Of a stretch of DNA of 64,000 nt, positions 49,313-60,045 are shown in pieces. The DNA is from Rhodocyclaceae bacterium. GTDB taxonomy: Bacteria; Pseudomonadota; Gammaproteobacteria; Burkholderiales; Rhodocyclaceae. Location of the stretch: contig JAGRFY010000007.1 in NCBI GenBank assembly GCA_020445765.1, positions 1 to 64,000 of the forward strand, in the 5' to 3' direction. A program made the position numbers and the translations under genes. The notes below the pieces were generated by a model that was given only the letters and a program-made list of their open reading frames with translations, did no database searches and had not been told where the DNA came from. The first letter of the stretch is position 1; each line of letters starts with the position of its first letter.

Positions 49313-52300
49313 TCAGTGACTCCCTTCGACGGCAAGGGCGGCATCGGCCGCGGGTGGCCGCGTGAACAAGCGCCGGATGACGACGAAGAACAGCGGTACG
49401 AAGAAGATGCCGAGCATGGTCGCGGCAATCGTGCCGCCGAGCACGCCGGTGCCGATCGCGTTCTGGCTGCCGGCGCCGGCCCCGCTGGCGAGCGCCAGCG
49501 GCAGGACGCCGAAGCCGAAGGCGAGCGAGGTCATCAGGATCGGGCGCAGGCGCATGCGCACGGCTTCGAGCGTGGCATCGATCAGCGGCTTGCCGGCCTG
49601 TTCCATCTGCGCCTTGGCGAATTCGACGATCAGAATCGCGTTCTTGGCCGACAGGCCGATCGTCGCCAGCAGGCCCACCTGGAAGTAGATGTCGTTGGAC
49701 AGGCCGCGGCCGGTCGCCGCCAGCACCGCGCCGAGCACGCCGAGGGGCACCACCAGCATCACCGCGAACGGCACCGACCAGCTCTCGTAGAGTGCCGCCA
49801 GACACAGGAACACGATCAACAGCGAAAGCGCCAGCAGGGCCGGCGCCTGATCGCCCGACTGCTGCTCCTGGAACGAGGTGCCGGACCATGCGTAACCGAT
49901 GCCGGGCGACAGCCGGCCGACCAACTCGGAAATGGCCTGCATCGCTTCGCCCGACGAGTAGCCGGCGGCGGCCTGGCCCTGGATCTCCATCGACGGCTGG
50001 CCGTTGAAGCGTTCCAGCCGCTGGGGTCCGAAGCTCCAGTGGGCGCGGGTGAAAGCCGAGAACGGCACCATGTCGCCGCTGCTGTTGCGCACGTACCACT
50101 TGTCGAGATCCTCGGGCACCATTCGCGCCGGTGCGTCGCCTTGCACATACACCCGCTTGATGCGGCCGCGGTCCACGAAATCATTCACATAGCTGCCGCC
50201 CCACGCGGTCGACAGCGTGCTGTTGATATCGCTGGCCGACACCCCGAGCGCGCCGGCCTGCTGCAGGTCCACGTCGAGCTTGTACTGAGCGGTGTCCTCC
50301 TGGCCGTTGGGGCGTACGCCGGCGAGCCGGGGGTCCTGTGCCGCCATGCCGAGCAACTGGTTGCGGGCGGCGAGCAGGGCGTCGTGGCCGAGGCCGGCGC
50401 GATCCTGCAGCTGCATGTTGAAGCCGCCCGATGTGCCGAGTTCGATCACCGCCGGCGGCACGAAGGCGAAGACCAGGGCCTCTCGAATCTGCGAAAACGC
50501 TGCCATCGCTCGACCCTGCAGCGACTTCACGTCCTGTCCCGGTGCGGTGCGCTGGTCCCACGGCTTGAGGTTGACGAAGCCGATGCCCATGTTCTGGCCA
50601 CGCCCGGCGAAGCTGAAGCCGGCCACCGTGAACAAGGCACGTACCGTGTCCTTCTCCTCGACCAGGAACTGGTGCTCGACCTTGCGCAGCGTCGCCAGGG
50701 TGCGTTCCTGGGTGGCGCCGGCCGGCAGGATCACCTGGGTGAACATCACGCCCTGGTCCTCTTCGGGGAGGAACGAAGTCGGCAGCCGCAGGAACAGGAA
50801 GGCCAGCAGGCCGACCACCACGGCGAACACCAGCATGAAGCGAAGAGGGCGCGCGAGCATGCCGCCGACCAGGCCGGCGTAGCCACGGGTGCCACGATCG
50901 AAGCTGCGGTTGAACCAGCCAAAGAAGCCGCGGCGGGTCAGGCTGTGGCCCTGCTCGACCGGTTTCAGCAGGGTCGCGCACAGGGCCGGTGTGAACACGA
51001 TCGCGACCAGCACCGACAGCGCCATCGCGGCGACGATGGTGATCGAGAACTGCCGATAGATGACGCCGGTGGAACCGCCGAAGAAGGCCATCGGCACGAA
51101 CACCGCCGACAGCACCAGGCCGATGCCGATCAGCGCGCCGGTGATCTGGCCCATCGAGCGCCGGGTCGCCTCCTTCGGCGGCAGACCCTCCTCGCTCATC
51201 ACCCGTTCGACGTTCTCGACGACGACGATGGCGTCGTCCACCAGCAGGCCGATCGCCAACACCATGCCGAACATCGTCAGCGTGTTGATCGAAAAGCCGA
51301 AGGCCGCCATCACGCCAAAGGTGCCGAGCAGTACCACCGGCACCGCGATAGTCGGGATCAGCGTCGCGCGGAAGTTCTGCAGGAACAGATACATCACCAG
51401 GAAAACCAGCACCACGGCTTCGATCAGGGTCTTGACCACCTCCTCGATCGAGAGCTGGACGAAGGGCGTGGTGTCGTAGGGCACCACGTACTCGACGCCG
51501 GTCGGGAAGTAGGGCTGCATGTCGTCGAGCCTGGCGCGGATGCGGTCGGCGGTTTCCAGCGCGTTGGCGCCGGAAGCCAGCCGGATGCCCATGCCGGCGG
51601 CCGGCTGGCCGTTGAAGCGGGCCACGGTCTCGTAGCTCTGGGCACCGACTTCGATGCGGGCGACGTCGCGCAGTCGAACCTCGCCGCCGTCCCGCGCGCT
51701 GCGCAGCAGGATGTTCTCGAACTCGCCGACCGTCTGCAGCCGGCTCTGGGCGGTGATGGTGGCGCTGAAGCCCTGGCCCGGCACCGCCGGTGCGCCGCCC
51801 AGCTGACCGGCCGAGACCTGGGTGTTCTGGGCCTGGATCGCCGAGGTGACGTCGCCGGTGGTGAGCCCGAAGCGGTTGAGCTTGTCCGGATCGAGCCAGA
51901 TCCGCATCGCGTACTGCGAGCCGAATACCGTGACCTCGCCGACGCCATCGACGCGGGAGATCGGGTCCTGCACCGTCGACACCAGGAAGTCCGACAGGTC
52001 GGTGCCCGACAGCTGGCCGTCTTCCGAGACGAAGCCGACCACCATCAGGAAGTTGCGCGCCGACTTGGCAACCGTCACGCCCTGGTTCTGCACTGCCTGC
52101 GGCAACAGCGGCAAGGCCTGCTGGACCTTGTTCTGGGTCTGCACCTGGGCGATGTCGGGATCGGTATCGGCATCGAAGGTCAGGGTGATGCCGACGTTGC
52201 CGAAGGAGTCGGTGTTCGAGCTGATGTAGAGCAGGCCGTCGATGCCGGTCAGTCGCTGCTCGATGACCTGGGTCACCGAATCTTCTGCGGTCTTGGCCGA

Positions 52301-52456
52301 CGCACCGGGGTAGCTGGTGTTGATCGCTATGGCCGGCGGTGCGATCGACGGGTATTGGGACACCGGCAGTTCGCGGATCGCCAGCGCGCCGGTCAGCATG
52401 ATGACGATGGCGATGACCCAGGCGAAGATCGGCCGATCGATGAAGAAGCGTGCCAT
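49313..52456 (-). CDS. RND multidrug efflux transporter (HAE1, AcrB/MexB family)
   Basis: 1047-residue trimeric inner-membrane proton antiporter. The start [25 protein letters not shown] is typical of HAE1 pumps. The proton-relay aspartate pair lies in [18 protein letters not shown] (TM4). [19 protein letters not shown] and the second RND motif region [21 protein letters not shown] are present. Twelve transmembrane helices and two large periplasmic loops are expected and visible as hydrophobic blocks. Drug range cannot be inferred. Middle gene of the operon: adaptor, pump, outer-membrane factor. Confidence 0.96.
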   Translation of the reverse strand: MARFFIDRPIFAWVIAIVIMLTGALAIRELPVSQYPSIAPPAIAINTSYPGASAKTAEDSVTQVIEQRLTGIDGLLYISSNTDSFGNVGITLTFDADTDPDIAQVQTQNKVQQALPLLPQAVQNQGVTVAKSARNFLMVVGFVSEDGQLSGTDLSDFLVSTVQDPISRVDGVGEVTVFGSQYAMRIWLDPDKLNRFGLTTGDVTSAIQAQNTQVSAGQLGGAPAVPGQGFSATITAQSRLQTVGEFENILLRSARDGGEVRLRDVARIEVGAQSYETVARFNGQPAAGMGIRLASGANALETADRIRARLDDMQPYFPTGVEYVVPYDTTPFVQLSIEEVVKTLIEAVVLVFLVMYLFLQNFRATLIPTIAVPVVLLGTFGVMAAFGFSINTLTMFGMVLAIGLLVDDAIVVVENVERVMSEEGLPPKEATRRSMGQITGALIGIGLVLSAVFVPMAFFGGSTGVIYRQFSITIVAAMALSVLVAIVFTPALCATLLKPVEQGHSLTRRGFFGWFNRSFDRGTRGYAGLVGGMLARPLRFMLVFAVVVGLLAFLFLRLPTSFLPEEDQGVMFTQVILPAGATQERTLATLRKVEHQFLVEEKDTVRALFTVAGFSFAGRGQNMGIGFVNLKPWDQRTAPGQDVKSLQGRAMAAFSQIREALVFAFVPPAVIELGTSGGFNMQLQDRAGLGHDALLAARNQLLGMAAQDPRLAGVRPNGQEDTAQYKLDVDLQQAGALGVSASDINSTLSTAWGGSYVNDFVDRGRIKRVYVQGDAPARMVPEDLDKWYVRNSSGDMVPFSAFTRAHWSFGPQRLERFNGQPSMEIQGQAAAGYSSGEAMQAISELVGRLSPGIGYAWSGTSFQEQQSGDQAPALLALSLLIVFLCLAALYESWSVPFAVMLVVPLGVLGAVLAATGRGLSNDIYFQVGLLATIGLSAKNAILIVEFAKAQMEQAGKPLIDATLEAVRMRLRPILMTSLAFGFGVLPLALASGAGAGSQNAIGTGVLGGTIAATMLGIFFVPLFFVVIRRLFTRPPAADAALAVEGSH

Positions 52457-52466
52457 GATCCCTTCC

Positions 52467-53639
52467 TCAACGCTCGGCCGGCGTTGCCGACGCGGTCTTC
52501 ACGGGTTCGGCATCGACGCTGGCGCCGACGCGCACCTTCTGCAGGCCTTCCACGATCACCTGCTCGCCGTCGGCGAGGCCGGCGGTGACGATCCAGCGCC
52601 CGTCGCGCGAGCCGGCCAGCGTCACCGGCCGTGCCGCGACCTTGCCGTCATCGCCGACCACCATCACCTGGGACTGGCCGCGGGCGTCGAAGGCGACCGC
52701 TGCATGGGGCATCAGCACTGCGCCGGCGGTCTCGCCCTGGCTCACCCGGGCGCGCACGTACATGCCCGGCAGCAGCAGACCGTCGGGGTTCGGGAATTCC
52801 GCCCGCAGCGTGACGCTGCCGGTCGACTCGTCGACGCTCACTTCGGAGAACTGCAGGCTGCCGGCATGCGGATAGGCACTGCCGTCCTCGAGGGTCAGGG
52901 TCACCGGCAGGCTGTCGCCGTCGCGGGTCAGCTCGCCGCTGGCGACGCGCTGCCGAAGCGCCAGCAACTGGCTGCTGGACTGGGTCAGGTCGACGTAGAT
53001 CGGGTCGAGGCGCTGCACCGTCGCCAGCGCGCTCGCCTGGTTGGCGGTGACCAGTGCGCCGGCGGTGACCGTCGAGCGGCCGATACGCCCGGCGATCGGG
53101 CTGGCGATCCTGGTGTAGCCGAGCTCGATGCGGGCCGTGCGCACCGCGGCCTCGGCCGTGGCCACGTCCGCCCGGGCCTGAAGCAGGGCGGCCTGGGCAT
53201 CGTCGTTGTCTTGCCTGCTGACCGCCTTGATGCCGACCAGCCCAGCGTAGCGCTCCGCCTTCAGTCGCGCGGTCTCGAGGGAGGCCTTGGCACGGGCGAG
53301 GTTGGCGTGCGCGCTGTCCAGCGCCGCCTGGTAGCTGGCCGCCTCGATCTGGTAGAGCAAATCGCCGGCCGCCACTTCGCTGCCTTCTCGGAACAGGCGC
53401 TTCTGGACGATGCCGCCGACCTGCGGCCGGATCTCGGCCACCAGGTAGGGCGAGGTGCGTCCGGGCAACTCCGTGGTCAGCGTGACCGGCCCGGTCTCGG
53501 CGCGGATCACCCCGACGACCGGCTTGGCGGTCGCCTGGGGGGGCGGAGTTGTCGCGGCCTGGCTGCAGGCCGCCAGCAGGATCGCCGCGGCGCCGGCAAT
53601 GGCCAGCGGGCGCAGCGAGCGGGACGGAATAGCGTGCAT
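52467..53639 (-). CDS. RND efflux periplasmic adaptor (AcrA/MexA family lipoprotein)
   Basis: 390 residues. Lipoprotein signal ILLAAC (Cys25), a first beta-barrel strand, then the lipoyl half-motifs [20 protein letters not shown] and [23 protein letters not shown] second half ([16 protein letters not shown]), which enclose an alpha-helical hairpin (about 95-165). The C-terminal membrane-proximal domain ends [17 protein letters not shown]. It bridges pump and channel. The start is ATG 53639 with GAGG 6 bases upstream; a longer frame to 53735 has no signal peptide at its start. First gene of the operon, divergent from tetR. Confidence 0.94.
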   Translation of the reverse strand: MHAIPSRSLRPLAIAGAAAILLAACSQAATTPPPQATAKPVVGVIRAETGPVTLTTELPGRTSPYLVAEIRPQVGGIVQKRLFREGSEVAAGDLLYQIEAASYQAALDSAHANLARAKASLETARLKAERYAGLVGIKAVSRQDNDDAQAALLQARADVATAEAAVRTARIELGYTRIASPIAGRIGRSTVTAGALVTANQASALATVQRLDPIYVDLTQSSSQLLALRQRVASGELTRDGDSLPVTLTLEDGSAYPHAGSLQFSEVSVDESTGSVTLRAEFPNPDGLLLPGMYVRARVSQGETAGAVLMPHAAVAFDARGQSQVMVVGDDGKVAARPVTLAGSRDGRWIVTAGLADGEQVIVEGLQKVRVGASVDAEPVKTASATPAER

Positions 53640-53706
53640 GTTTTGCCTCGCGTGAAGGTGGGGCGCCGCTTCCGGGTGGGTCGCGGCGCATTCATCGTTA
53701 GTAGAT

Positions 53707-53739
53707 TGAACGATCATTCTAGTTCGAGCGCTCATTCTA
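53707..53739. promoter_or_regulatory. Twin operator-like sites between efflux operon and TetR gene
   Basis: Two related 15-base sites, TGAACGATCATTCTA (53707-53721) and CGAGCGCTCATTCTA (53725-53739), match at 12 of 15 positions and are spaced 18 bases start to start. Each core is nearly palindromic around ACGATCATT or GCGCTCATT, as TetR-family operators are. They lie in the 173-base divergent region, so one repressor could control both directions. Confidence 0.6.
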
Positions 53740-53812
53740 TGTTAGGGTGGCGCCGTGATCAAGCGCCGGCCGCGACCGGCATGCGTAAAGTTGTGATAAG
53801 GGAGTGTCCCGG

Positions 53813-54421
53813 ATGATCGCCGACGACGAACTCAATCCGGCCTCGAAGGCCGACGTGCGGCGCGAGCAGATCCTCGCCGCCGCCCAGACCTGCGTGCTGG
53901 AAGAGGGTTTCCACCGCGCCAGCATCTCCAAGATCTGCAAGCTGGCCGGCATGAGCCCGGGGCACGTCTACCACTATTTCGAGAACAAGGAAGCGATCAT
54001 GGCCGCGCTGGTGCGGCGTGATCTCGACCATATGCTCGACCTTACCGCCGGCATGCGCGCTTCGGCCGACGTCCTCGAAGCGATGATCGATCGCATCCCG
54101 CTGGGCGTGGCCGAAAGACTCGATCCGCGCGACGCCAGCCTCAAGCTCGAGATCGCTGCCGAGGCATCTCGCAACCCGAACATCGCCCGCATCGTTCGTG
54201 AAGCCGACGCCTGCAGCCTCAAGAGCCTGCGCCAGACCATCGCCGAGGCGCGCCGCGCGCGTGGCTTGCCGGACGACGACGACACCGTCGCCGAACTCGC
54301 CGTCGTCGCGGCGGCGATGTTCGACGGACTGGTGATCCGTGGCGTGCGGGATCCGGACACCGACCGCGATGCGGTCGCGCGTCGTTTCGCCGCGATACTG
54401 CGGGAACTGTTTCGGTCTTAG
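53813..54421 (+). CDS. TetR-family transcriptional repressor of the efflux operon
   Basis: 202 residues. The N-terminal TetR domain (about 16-62: REQILAAAQTCVLEEGFHRA, ISKICKLAGMSPGHVYHYFENKEAI) carries the helix-turn-helix; the C-terminal two-thirds is the helical ligand-binding and dimer domain. ATG 53813 has AGGGAG about 9 bases upstream; GTG 53804 is possible but overlaps that site. Position and orientation next to the pump operon suggest it represses the pump and itself and is released by a pump substrate. Confidence 0.9.
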   Translation: MIADDELNPASKADVRREQILAAAQTCVLEEGFHRASISKICKLAGMSPGHVYHYFENKEAIMAALVRRDLDHMLDLTAGMRASADVLEAMIDRIPLGVAERLDPRDASLKLEIAAEASRNPNIARIVREADACSLKSLRQTIAEARRARGLPDDDDTVAELAVVAAAMFDGLVIRGVRDPDTDRDAVARRFAAILRELFRS

Positions 54422-54651
54422 CACGCAGCCGAGTGCTGCCTCGGCCGCCGCAACGACGGGCCAGTGCGTTGGCGCCGGCCATCTTCGGCTTGGCCTCGCC
54501 CGGCGAGGTCTGCCTAAGGATTCCCGCTCAATTTGTCGTTAAAGCGCCAATGCGAGCAGTCGGTCGCCGAGCTGTCGGCCGCCTTCGATCGACCTTCGGC
54601 GCCCGGTGAGTCCCGCCGTCGGTCGCGGCCCGCGTCCATAGGGTGCCAACG

Positions 54652-57600
54652 ATGAACATCGACCTGAAACAAGTGACCTTCGAATCCGACCTGTTTTCTG
54701 GCGATCGACGTTTCAGGGCGTTCTTCGATCTGTCCCCGGATCCCGCATGGATCATCGCCGACGGCCGCTTCGTCGAATGCAACCAGGCCGCTCTGCTCGC
54801 GTTGGGGTATCGAGACCGGAGTGAAGTCGTCGGCAGCCACCCGTCGCAACTGTCTCCGGAACTTCAGCCGGGCGGCGAGCGGTCATCCGAAAAGGCGGAC
54901 CGCATGATGGCACTGGCACGCGAGCAGGGCGTGCATCGATTCGAATGGATTCACCTTCGGGCCGACGGTTCGCCGATGTGGACCGAGGTCACGCTGTCGG
55001 ACGTCGCCGTCGAGGATCAGCCGCTGATCCTTTGTTCGTGGCGTGACGTCACCGAGCGCAAACAGCACGAGCAGCGCGAGCAATTGCGGCTGTCCGTGCT
55101 GGAAAAGACCGCGCTGGGCGCTGGCCTGTCCGAAGTGCTCACCGATCTGGTACTGGCCTGCGAGACGGAATTGCCGGGTGCCATCGGATCGGTCATGACG
55201 CTCGACGTCAATCGGCAGCAACTGCTGCCGGCAGCCGCGCCCAACCTGCCCGAATTCTTCATGAACACGGTTCGGGACGGTCTGATGATCGGTTCCGGCG
55301 TGGGGTCCTGCGGCGCCGCGGCCTACGACCGCCAACGCGTCGTGGTCGAGGACATCTCGCAGCATCCGAACTGGGTCGTGGCGGTGGATCTGGCGGAACG
55401 GGCCGGACTGAGGGCGTGCTGGTCGCAGCCGATCCTCGACCCCCGCGGCCAGGTGCTGGGAACCTTTGCCTGCTACTACCTCGAGCCAAGGCGGGCGAGC
55501 GAGCGCGATCTGCGCGTGCTGTCGGCCTATGCCGAGCTTGCTGCGGTCGCGATCGAGCGCGTCCATGATCTGCGCAAGCTGGAGCAGGGTGACAGTTGGC
55601 GCAGGCCCCTGATCGAACAGTCGCGGGACGGGATCGTCTTCCTCGATCATACCGGCGGGGTGCACGACGCCAACGCCGCCTTTGCCGAAATGCTCGGCTA
55701 CGGTATGACCGAGCTTCGAAAGCTCCACGTCTGGGACTGGGAAGCGGAACTGACGCGTGAGGAGTTGTTGGCCGGCCTGCAGAACATCAGCGAACAGGGC
55801 GATCACTTCCAGTCGATTCAGCGTCGCAAGGACGGAACGCGGATTCATGTGGACATCACCAGCACCGCGGTGATGGTCGAGGACCGCAAGCTGATCATGG
55901 CGGTGATCCGCGACATCTCGGACCGGATTCGCGCCGAGCGGGCGCTGGCGGAACACAAGGACAAGCTGGAGCAACAGGTGGCGGAGCGGACCGCGACGGT
56001 TCGCCTGCAGGCGCGCATCATCGACCAGAGCCACGACTCGATCGTGACCACCAACCTGGACGGCATCATCACCAGCTGGAATCTCGGTGCCGTCCGATTG
56101 TTCGGCCTGTCCCAGGATGACGCCGTGGGCGAGCACCTGTCCATCGTCTTCCCGCCTGCGGAACACGAGTTCCTGCGCCAACAGGTGTTGGAGCCGCTGA
56201 AGCGCGAGGGGCGACACGAACGGGACGTGCGGATGTGGCGCGGCGATCGGCAGCCGATCGATGTGCACCTGTCCCTGAGTCTGCTGTTCGACGACATCGG
56301 CGAGGCCGTCGGCATGGTGGGCTATTCGATGGACATCACCGACCGCAAGCGGATGGAGAACGCGCTGCGGCGCTCGGAAGCGAATCTCGCCCATGCGCAG
56401 GCCATCGCCCACGTCGGCAGCTGGCATTTCGATCTGCGCTCCGACGTGCTCACCTGGTCGGACGAAACCTACCGCATCTTCGGCGTGCCGGTCGGCGAGG
56501 CGGTCAGTCTCGATGCGTTCATTGCCTTCGTTCCGCCGGCCGATCGCGATATGGTCGCGGCGGAATGGCAGGCCGCACTGACCGGCAAGCCCTACGACGT
56601 CGAGCACCGCATCATCGTCGATGGCGTACAGAAATGGCTGAGGCAGATGGCGGAACTCAGCTTCGACCGATCAGGCGAGGCGGTATCCGCTCTCGGCACC
56701 GTGCAGGACATCACCGAGCTCAAGCGCGCCGACCAGACGACCCGCGATGCCCTGCACGAGGCCCGCCGGCTGGCCCGTTTGCGCAGCGAGTTCGTCGCCA
56801 ACATGAGTCACGAAATACGCACCCCGCTCAATGCCGTGACCGGCCTTGCGCGAGCCGGCATGCGGGGTCAGCCCGCCGACGAAGCGATCGACACCTTCGC
56901 CCGCATCGCCGGGGCAAGCCAGCATCTGATGCGCGTCGTCAACGACGTGCTCGACTTCGCGAAGATCGATGCCGGAAAGCTGGCGCTGGAACCACGGCCG
57001 TTCCGGCTTCCGGAAACCCTGGAGAACGTGCTGTTCCTGATTCGTCCGCAGGCTGAAGCCAAGCGCTTGCGACTCGATCTGACGACCGATGCCGGACTGC
57101 CGACGTGGGTCGTCGGTGACGTGCTCAGAGTGGAGCAGGTGCTGCTCAATCTGCTCTCGAACGCCGTCAAGTTCACCGAACGCGGTGCGGTCGAACTCCG
57201 GGTGTCCCCCGCTGGCGAGGCGCTCGCCTTCGACATCGTGGATACCGGCGTCGGCATGACCGAGACACAACTCGGCCAGCTGTTCCAGCCCTTCGAGCAG
57301 GCGGACTCGTCTGCTACACGTCGCTTTGGCGGTACCGGTCTCGGGCTGTCGATCAGCCATAACCTGGTTTCGCTGATGGGGGGGCGCATCGACGTCGCCA
57401 GCATGCCGGGCAGCGGCAGCACTTTTTCGGTTCGACTGCCGCTCGAAGAGGTCGCGCCGCCCGACGAAACGGCCGCGCAGGAATCGGTCGACGAAGAGAT
57501 GCGACTGCGCGGCGTGCGTGTGCTGGCCGCGGAGGATGTCGAGCTGAATCAGTTGGTGCTCGAGGACATGTTGAGCTATCAGGGGGCTGAAGTGACGATC

Positions 57601-57900
57601 ACCGAGAACGGTGTCGAGTTGCTGGCACTAATCGACGCGGACGGCGCCGACGCCTTCGACGTGGTTCTGATGGATATCCAGATGCCCGAAATGGATGGTC
57701 TGGAGGCCACTCGTCTGCTTCTACAGCGGACTGCCGAGCTGCCGGTGATCGGTCTGACGGCGCATGCGCTGGCCGAGGACCGGCAGCGCTGTCTCGATGC
57801 CGGCATGGTCGACCATTTGCCGAAGCCGGTGGACGAAGCGGGTCTGGTCGCGGCGATTCTCAGGCATTTGCCCGAATCGAAGCGGGTGAAACCGGCTTAG
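54652..57900 (+). CDS. Multi-PAS/GAF hybrid histidine kinase, probably soluble
   Basis: 1082 residues with no transmembrane segment. Domains in order: PAS (about 22-140, FFDLSPDPAWIIADGRFVEC), GAF (about 155-310), PAS (about 320-430, RDGIVFLDHTGGVHDANAAF), a short coiled coil, PAS (about 455-570, SIVTTNLDGIITSWN), PAS (about 575-690), HisKA with H720 in [12 protein letters not shown], HATPase_c (VDTGVGM, GGTGLGLSISHNLV) and a receiver with D1008 in VVLMDIQMPEMDG. There is no HPt and no adjacent output regulator, so its partner is elsewhere. ATG 54652 is chosen over GTG 54643 by the AGGG placed 8 bases upstream. Confidence 0.9.
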   Translation: MNIDLKQVTFESDLFSGDRRFRAFFDLSPDPAWIIADGRFVECNQAALLALGYRDRSEVVGSHPSQLSPELQPGGERSSEKADRMMALAREQGVHRFEWIHLRADGSPMWTEVTLSDVAVEDQPLILCSWRDVTERKQHEQREQLRLSVLEKTALGAGLSEVLTDLVLACETELPGAIGSVMTLDVNRQQLLPAAAPNLPEFFMNTVRDGLMIGSGVGSCGAAAYDRQRVVVEDISQHPNWVVAVDLAERAGLRACWSQPILDPRGQVLGTFACYYLEPRRASERDLRVLSAYAELAAVAIERVHDLRKLEQGDSWRRPLIEQSRDGIVFLDHTGGVHDANAAFAEMLGYGMTELRKLHVWDWEAELTREELLAGLQNISEQGDHFQSIQRRKDGTRIHVDITSTAVMVEDRKLIMAVIRDISDRIRAERALAEHKDKLEQQVAERTATVRLQARIIDQSHDSIVTTNLDGIITSWNLGAVRLFGLSQDDAVGEHLSIVFPPAEHEFLRQQVLEPLKREGRHERDVRMWRGDRQPIDVHLSLSLLFDDIGEAVGMVGYSMDITDRKRMENALRRSEANLAHAQAIAHVGSWHFDLRSDVLTWSDETYRIFGVPVGEAVSLDAFIAFVPPADRDMVAAEWQAALTGKPYDVEHRIIVDGVQKWLRQMAELSFDRSGEAVSALGTVQDITELKRADQTTRDALHEARRLARLRSEFVANMSHEIRTPLNAVTGLARAGMRGQPADEAIDTFARIAGASQHLMRVVNDVLDFAKIDAGKLALEPRPFRLPETLENVLFLIRPQAEAKRLRLDLTTDAGLPTWVVGDVLRVEQVLLNLLSNAVKFTERGAVELRVSPAGEALAFDIVDTGVGMTETQLGQLFQPFEQADSSATRRFGGTGLGLSISHNLVSLMGGRIDVASMPGSGSTFSVRLPLEEVAPPDETAAQESVDEEMRLRGVRVLAAEDVELNQLVLEDMLSYQGAEVTITENGVELLALIDADGADAFDVVLMDIQMPEMDGLEATRLLLQRTAELPVIGLTAHALAEDRQRCLDAGMVDHLPKPVDEAGLVAAILRHLPESKRVKPA

Positions 57901-58037
57901 TCGCGAATCGCAGCTGACCCGGCGCGCGCCCGAGGACGGACACCACGAGGATGCGTCGCTGCAGACCGGGGCTTGCCAGCGGAGCAGGCCACCGGATTTC
58001 CGGGCGGGCTGTTGTTCGCCGCCCCGTCTCCCGGTGC

Positions 58038-58916
58038 TCAGCCTGCAAGCCGGATTGCGAGCGCGAGCGAGATTGAAACCAGCGCGAACAAGTTGCCGAG
58101 GATCACGATCGCCGCAACTTTTTCCGGCTCCTGACCAAAGCGCTCGGCAAACATGTAGTTGAGTACTGCTGGCGGTAGTGCGCCAAACAGGATGAGGATA
58201 TCGGTTTCCCGCGACGACAGTTCGAAGCCCCAGCAGAACAGCGCAGCCAGCAGCAGACCGCTGGCCGGTGTCGCGATCGCGCCGACCAGGCCGATGCGCC
58301 ACTCGCCAAGCGGCGCGGTGTTGAGCCGGACGCCGAGCGCAAACAGCATCAGCCCGGTCGCAACGTCACCGATCACCTTGAACGCGGCCAGTACCGGGTG
58401 CCATAGCGCGACGCCCGAGATGCTCACCGCAATGCCTGCCGCGCCCGCGATGAACACCGGCTCGCGCAGCAGGCGCCATATCCTGACGTTGTTTCCCAGC
58501 CACAGGCTCGAGATGGTGAAGTGCAGGATATTCTCGATCAGGAACAGGATCACCGCGGCCGGGAGCGCTTCGTGACCGAAGGCCAGCAACAAGAGTGGCA
58601 GGCCCATGTTGCCGGCATTCTTGAACATCATCGGTGGCAACAGCGTCTTCGGCTGGTAGCCGAGCTTGCGTGCCAGCGGCAGTCCCAGCAGGCCAGGCCC
58701 GAGCACGACGACGAAGCCGCCAATGGCAATCATCTGCACGTCTTGCAGCGAGAACGATTGACCAGCAAGCGCCGAGAAGACCAGCGCCGGGACGAATACG
58801 TCCATGTTGACCTGGTTGGTCGCCAGCATGTCCGGTCGGTGACGCCGACCGTATGCGAAGCCGACCACGATGACCGCGAACACTGGGAAGACGATGCTGA
58901 ATATTTGAATGATCAT
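58038..58916 (-). CDS. AEC-family permease (auxin efflux carrier fold)
   Basis: 292 residues with about ten transmembrane helices in two inverted halves. Family features are QIFSIVFPVFAVIVVGFAYG at the start, VNMDVFVPALVFSALAGQ, MMFKNAGNMGLPLLLLAFG (the N-x-G-N-x-G-x-P helix break) and the C-terminal GALPPAVLNYMFAERFGQEPEKV. Bacterial members carry malate, malonate or other dicarboxylates, but the substrate is not predictable here. ATG 58916 gives the conserved start; a frame extending to 58976 adds polar residues. Confidence 0.88.
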   Translation of the reverse strand: MIIQIFSIVFPVFAVIVVGFAYGRRHRPDMLATNQVNMDVFVPALVFSALAGQSFSLQDVQMIAIGGFVVVLGPGLLGLPLARKLGYQPKTLLPPMMFKNAGNMGLPLLLLAFGHEALPAAVILFLIENILHFTISSLWLGNNVRIWRLLREPVFIAGAAGIAVSISGVALWHPVLAAFKVIGDVATGLMLFALGVRLNTAPLGEWRIGLVGAIATPASGLLLAALFCWGFELSSRETDILILFGALPPAVLNYMFAERFGQEPEKVAAIVILGNLFALVSISLALAIRLAG

Positions 58917-59323
58917 GGCAAGCGGCTGGTGGTCGCAGGACGGGGAAACGGTTCGGCCGGCGTCGCGCTCGGTCACGGCTTGTCGTCGATTTCATGAATC
59001 GGCGCGGTGCGCCCGGGGGTGGCCAAACGATGACCGCGAGCAAGCCTAGTACGCTCCGACCAGCGGCGAAAGCACTTTCGCGCGCGGCTCCTGGCTCGGC
59101 AGCGGGTGCTGGCGGCCGCCCGGTGATTGCGGGAGCGTTGTTCGAAGCGCGGCGTCAGGTGCTGGATGGGTGCAGGCGTGGATGGTGCGTGATCGGCTTG
59201 GCCGGCGACGCGGTGAGGTTCGTGCGCAAGAGGCCTTGGGCGCAGGCGGGCTCGGCAGGTGGGGCATGCCTGATCCGAGCGTCGGGACGTGGCGTGGATC
59301 TCCGCTCGAGACCGGATTACGCG

Positions 59324-59358
59324 AAAACGCCCCGCCGGTGGTCACCGGCGGGGCGTTT
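59324..59358 (-). terminator. Terminator of the phasin gene
   Basis: A 16-bp inverted repeat, AAACGCCCCGCCGGTG (59325-59340) with CACCGGCGGGGCGTTT (59343-59358), lies 18 bases past the phasin stop. Read on the minus strand the stem ends in TTTT, as required for a Rho-independent terminator. Confidence 0.88.
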
Positions 59359-59376
59359 CCGGGGTATTGCTAACGC

Positions 59377-59925
59377 TTAGGCGGCCTTCTTGGCGGTCTT
59401 GCGAGCGCTCTTGACGGCGGTGCCGGCGGGCACACTGACGTCGGCCAGCGCCACGACCTGCTTGGTGGCCTTGGCGACGCTGCCATAGGTCTCGTTGGCG
59501 GCGGCGATCGCCGACTTGACGGCTGCGACGGCGACGTCGGAACCAGCCGGCGCCGACTTCGAGACCTCGTCCAGCATGGCGACGACGATCTTGTTCAGTT
59601 CGGCCAGCTGGGCGTCGACGATCTTGTTCAGCTCTTCGCCGCAATCGACGGCGATGCCGTGGACGCTGCGGACGTAGGCGACGGCGCTCGCCATCGCCGG
59701 CTCGGCCAGACCCTGCAAGAAGCTCACCAGCGCTTGCGGGTCCTTGATCGCGCAGAGCGATTCGAGATTGGCGGCGGCGTCCGTCAGGCCGGCACGCGCG
59801 GTGTTGAGGTTGAGCGCGGCCAGGCGCTCGACGCTGGTCAGGCCCAGCGCGGACACGGCCGAGAGGCTATCGAGGGCAGCCGAGTTGGCGGCGGCGACTT
59901 TTTCAGGGGTGATGATTTGCGACAT
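59377..59925 (-). CDS. phaP: Phasin (polyhydroxyalkanoate granule protein)
   Basis: 182 residues, helical, Ala-rich and without tryptophan. Phasin features are TPEKVAAANSAALDSLSAVS, LTSVERLAALNLNTARAGL, DPQALVSFLQGLAEPAMASA and AYVRSVHGIA, and a Lys/Ala tail (SARKTAKKAA), as in many PhaP proteins. It coats PHA granules and controls their size and number. ATG 59925 has CTGGAGA 7 bases upstream; a longer frame to 59955 lacks this. No PHA synthase gene is in the window. A PhaR-type palindrome lies upstream. Confidence 0.92.
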   Translation of the reverse strand: MSQIITPEKVAAANSAALDSLSAVSALGLTSVERLAALNLNTARAGLTDAAANLESLCAIKDPQALVSFLQGLAEPAMASAVAYVRSVHGIAVDCGEELNKIVDAQLAELNKIVVAMLDEVSKSAPAGSDVAVAAVKSAIAAANETYGSVAKATKQVVALADVSVPAGTAVKSARKTAKKAA

Positions 59926-60008
59926 GTTCGGTCTCCAGGTTTCGATTGCGTTCAAAGGGGTGATTCATTCGTAGTGGTCAGCTTGTCTTTGCTGCACTGC
60001 ACAATTTA

Positions 60009-60037
60009 ATTATGGTCAAGCTAATCAAGGACCGCAA
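60009..60037 (-). promoter_or_regulatory. Candidate sigma-70 promoter of the phasin gene
   Basis: On the minus strand, TTGCGG (60032-60037 on plus as CCGCAA) and CATAAT (60009-60014 on plus as ATTATG) are separated by 17 bases. The -10 matches five of six consensus bases; the -35 is weak, as in regulated promoters. The predicted start falls near the TGCAGTGCAGCA half-site at about 59991-60002. Confidence 0.45.
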
Positions 60038-60045
60038 CATCCTTT

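Noticed and set aside
49241..52588. 1115-residue plus-strand open frame opposite the RND pump
   Set aside because: Composition is dominated by His, Arg, Gln and Gly with no recognisable domain; it mirrors the pump gene.
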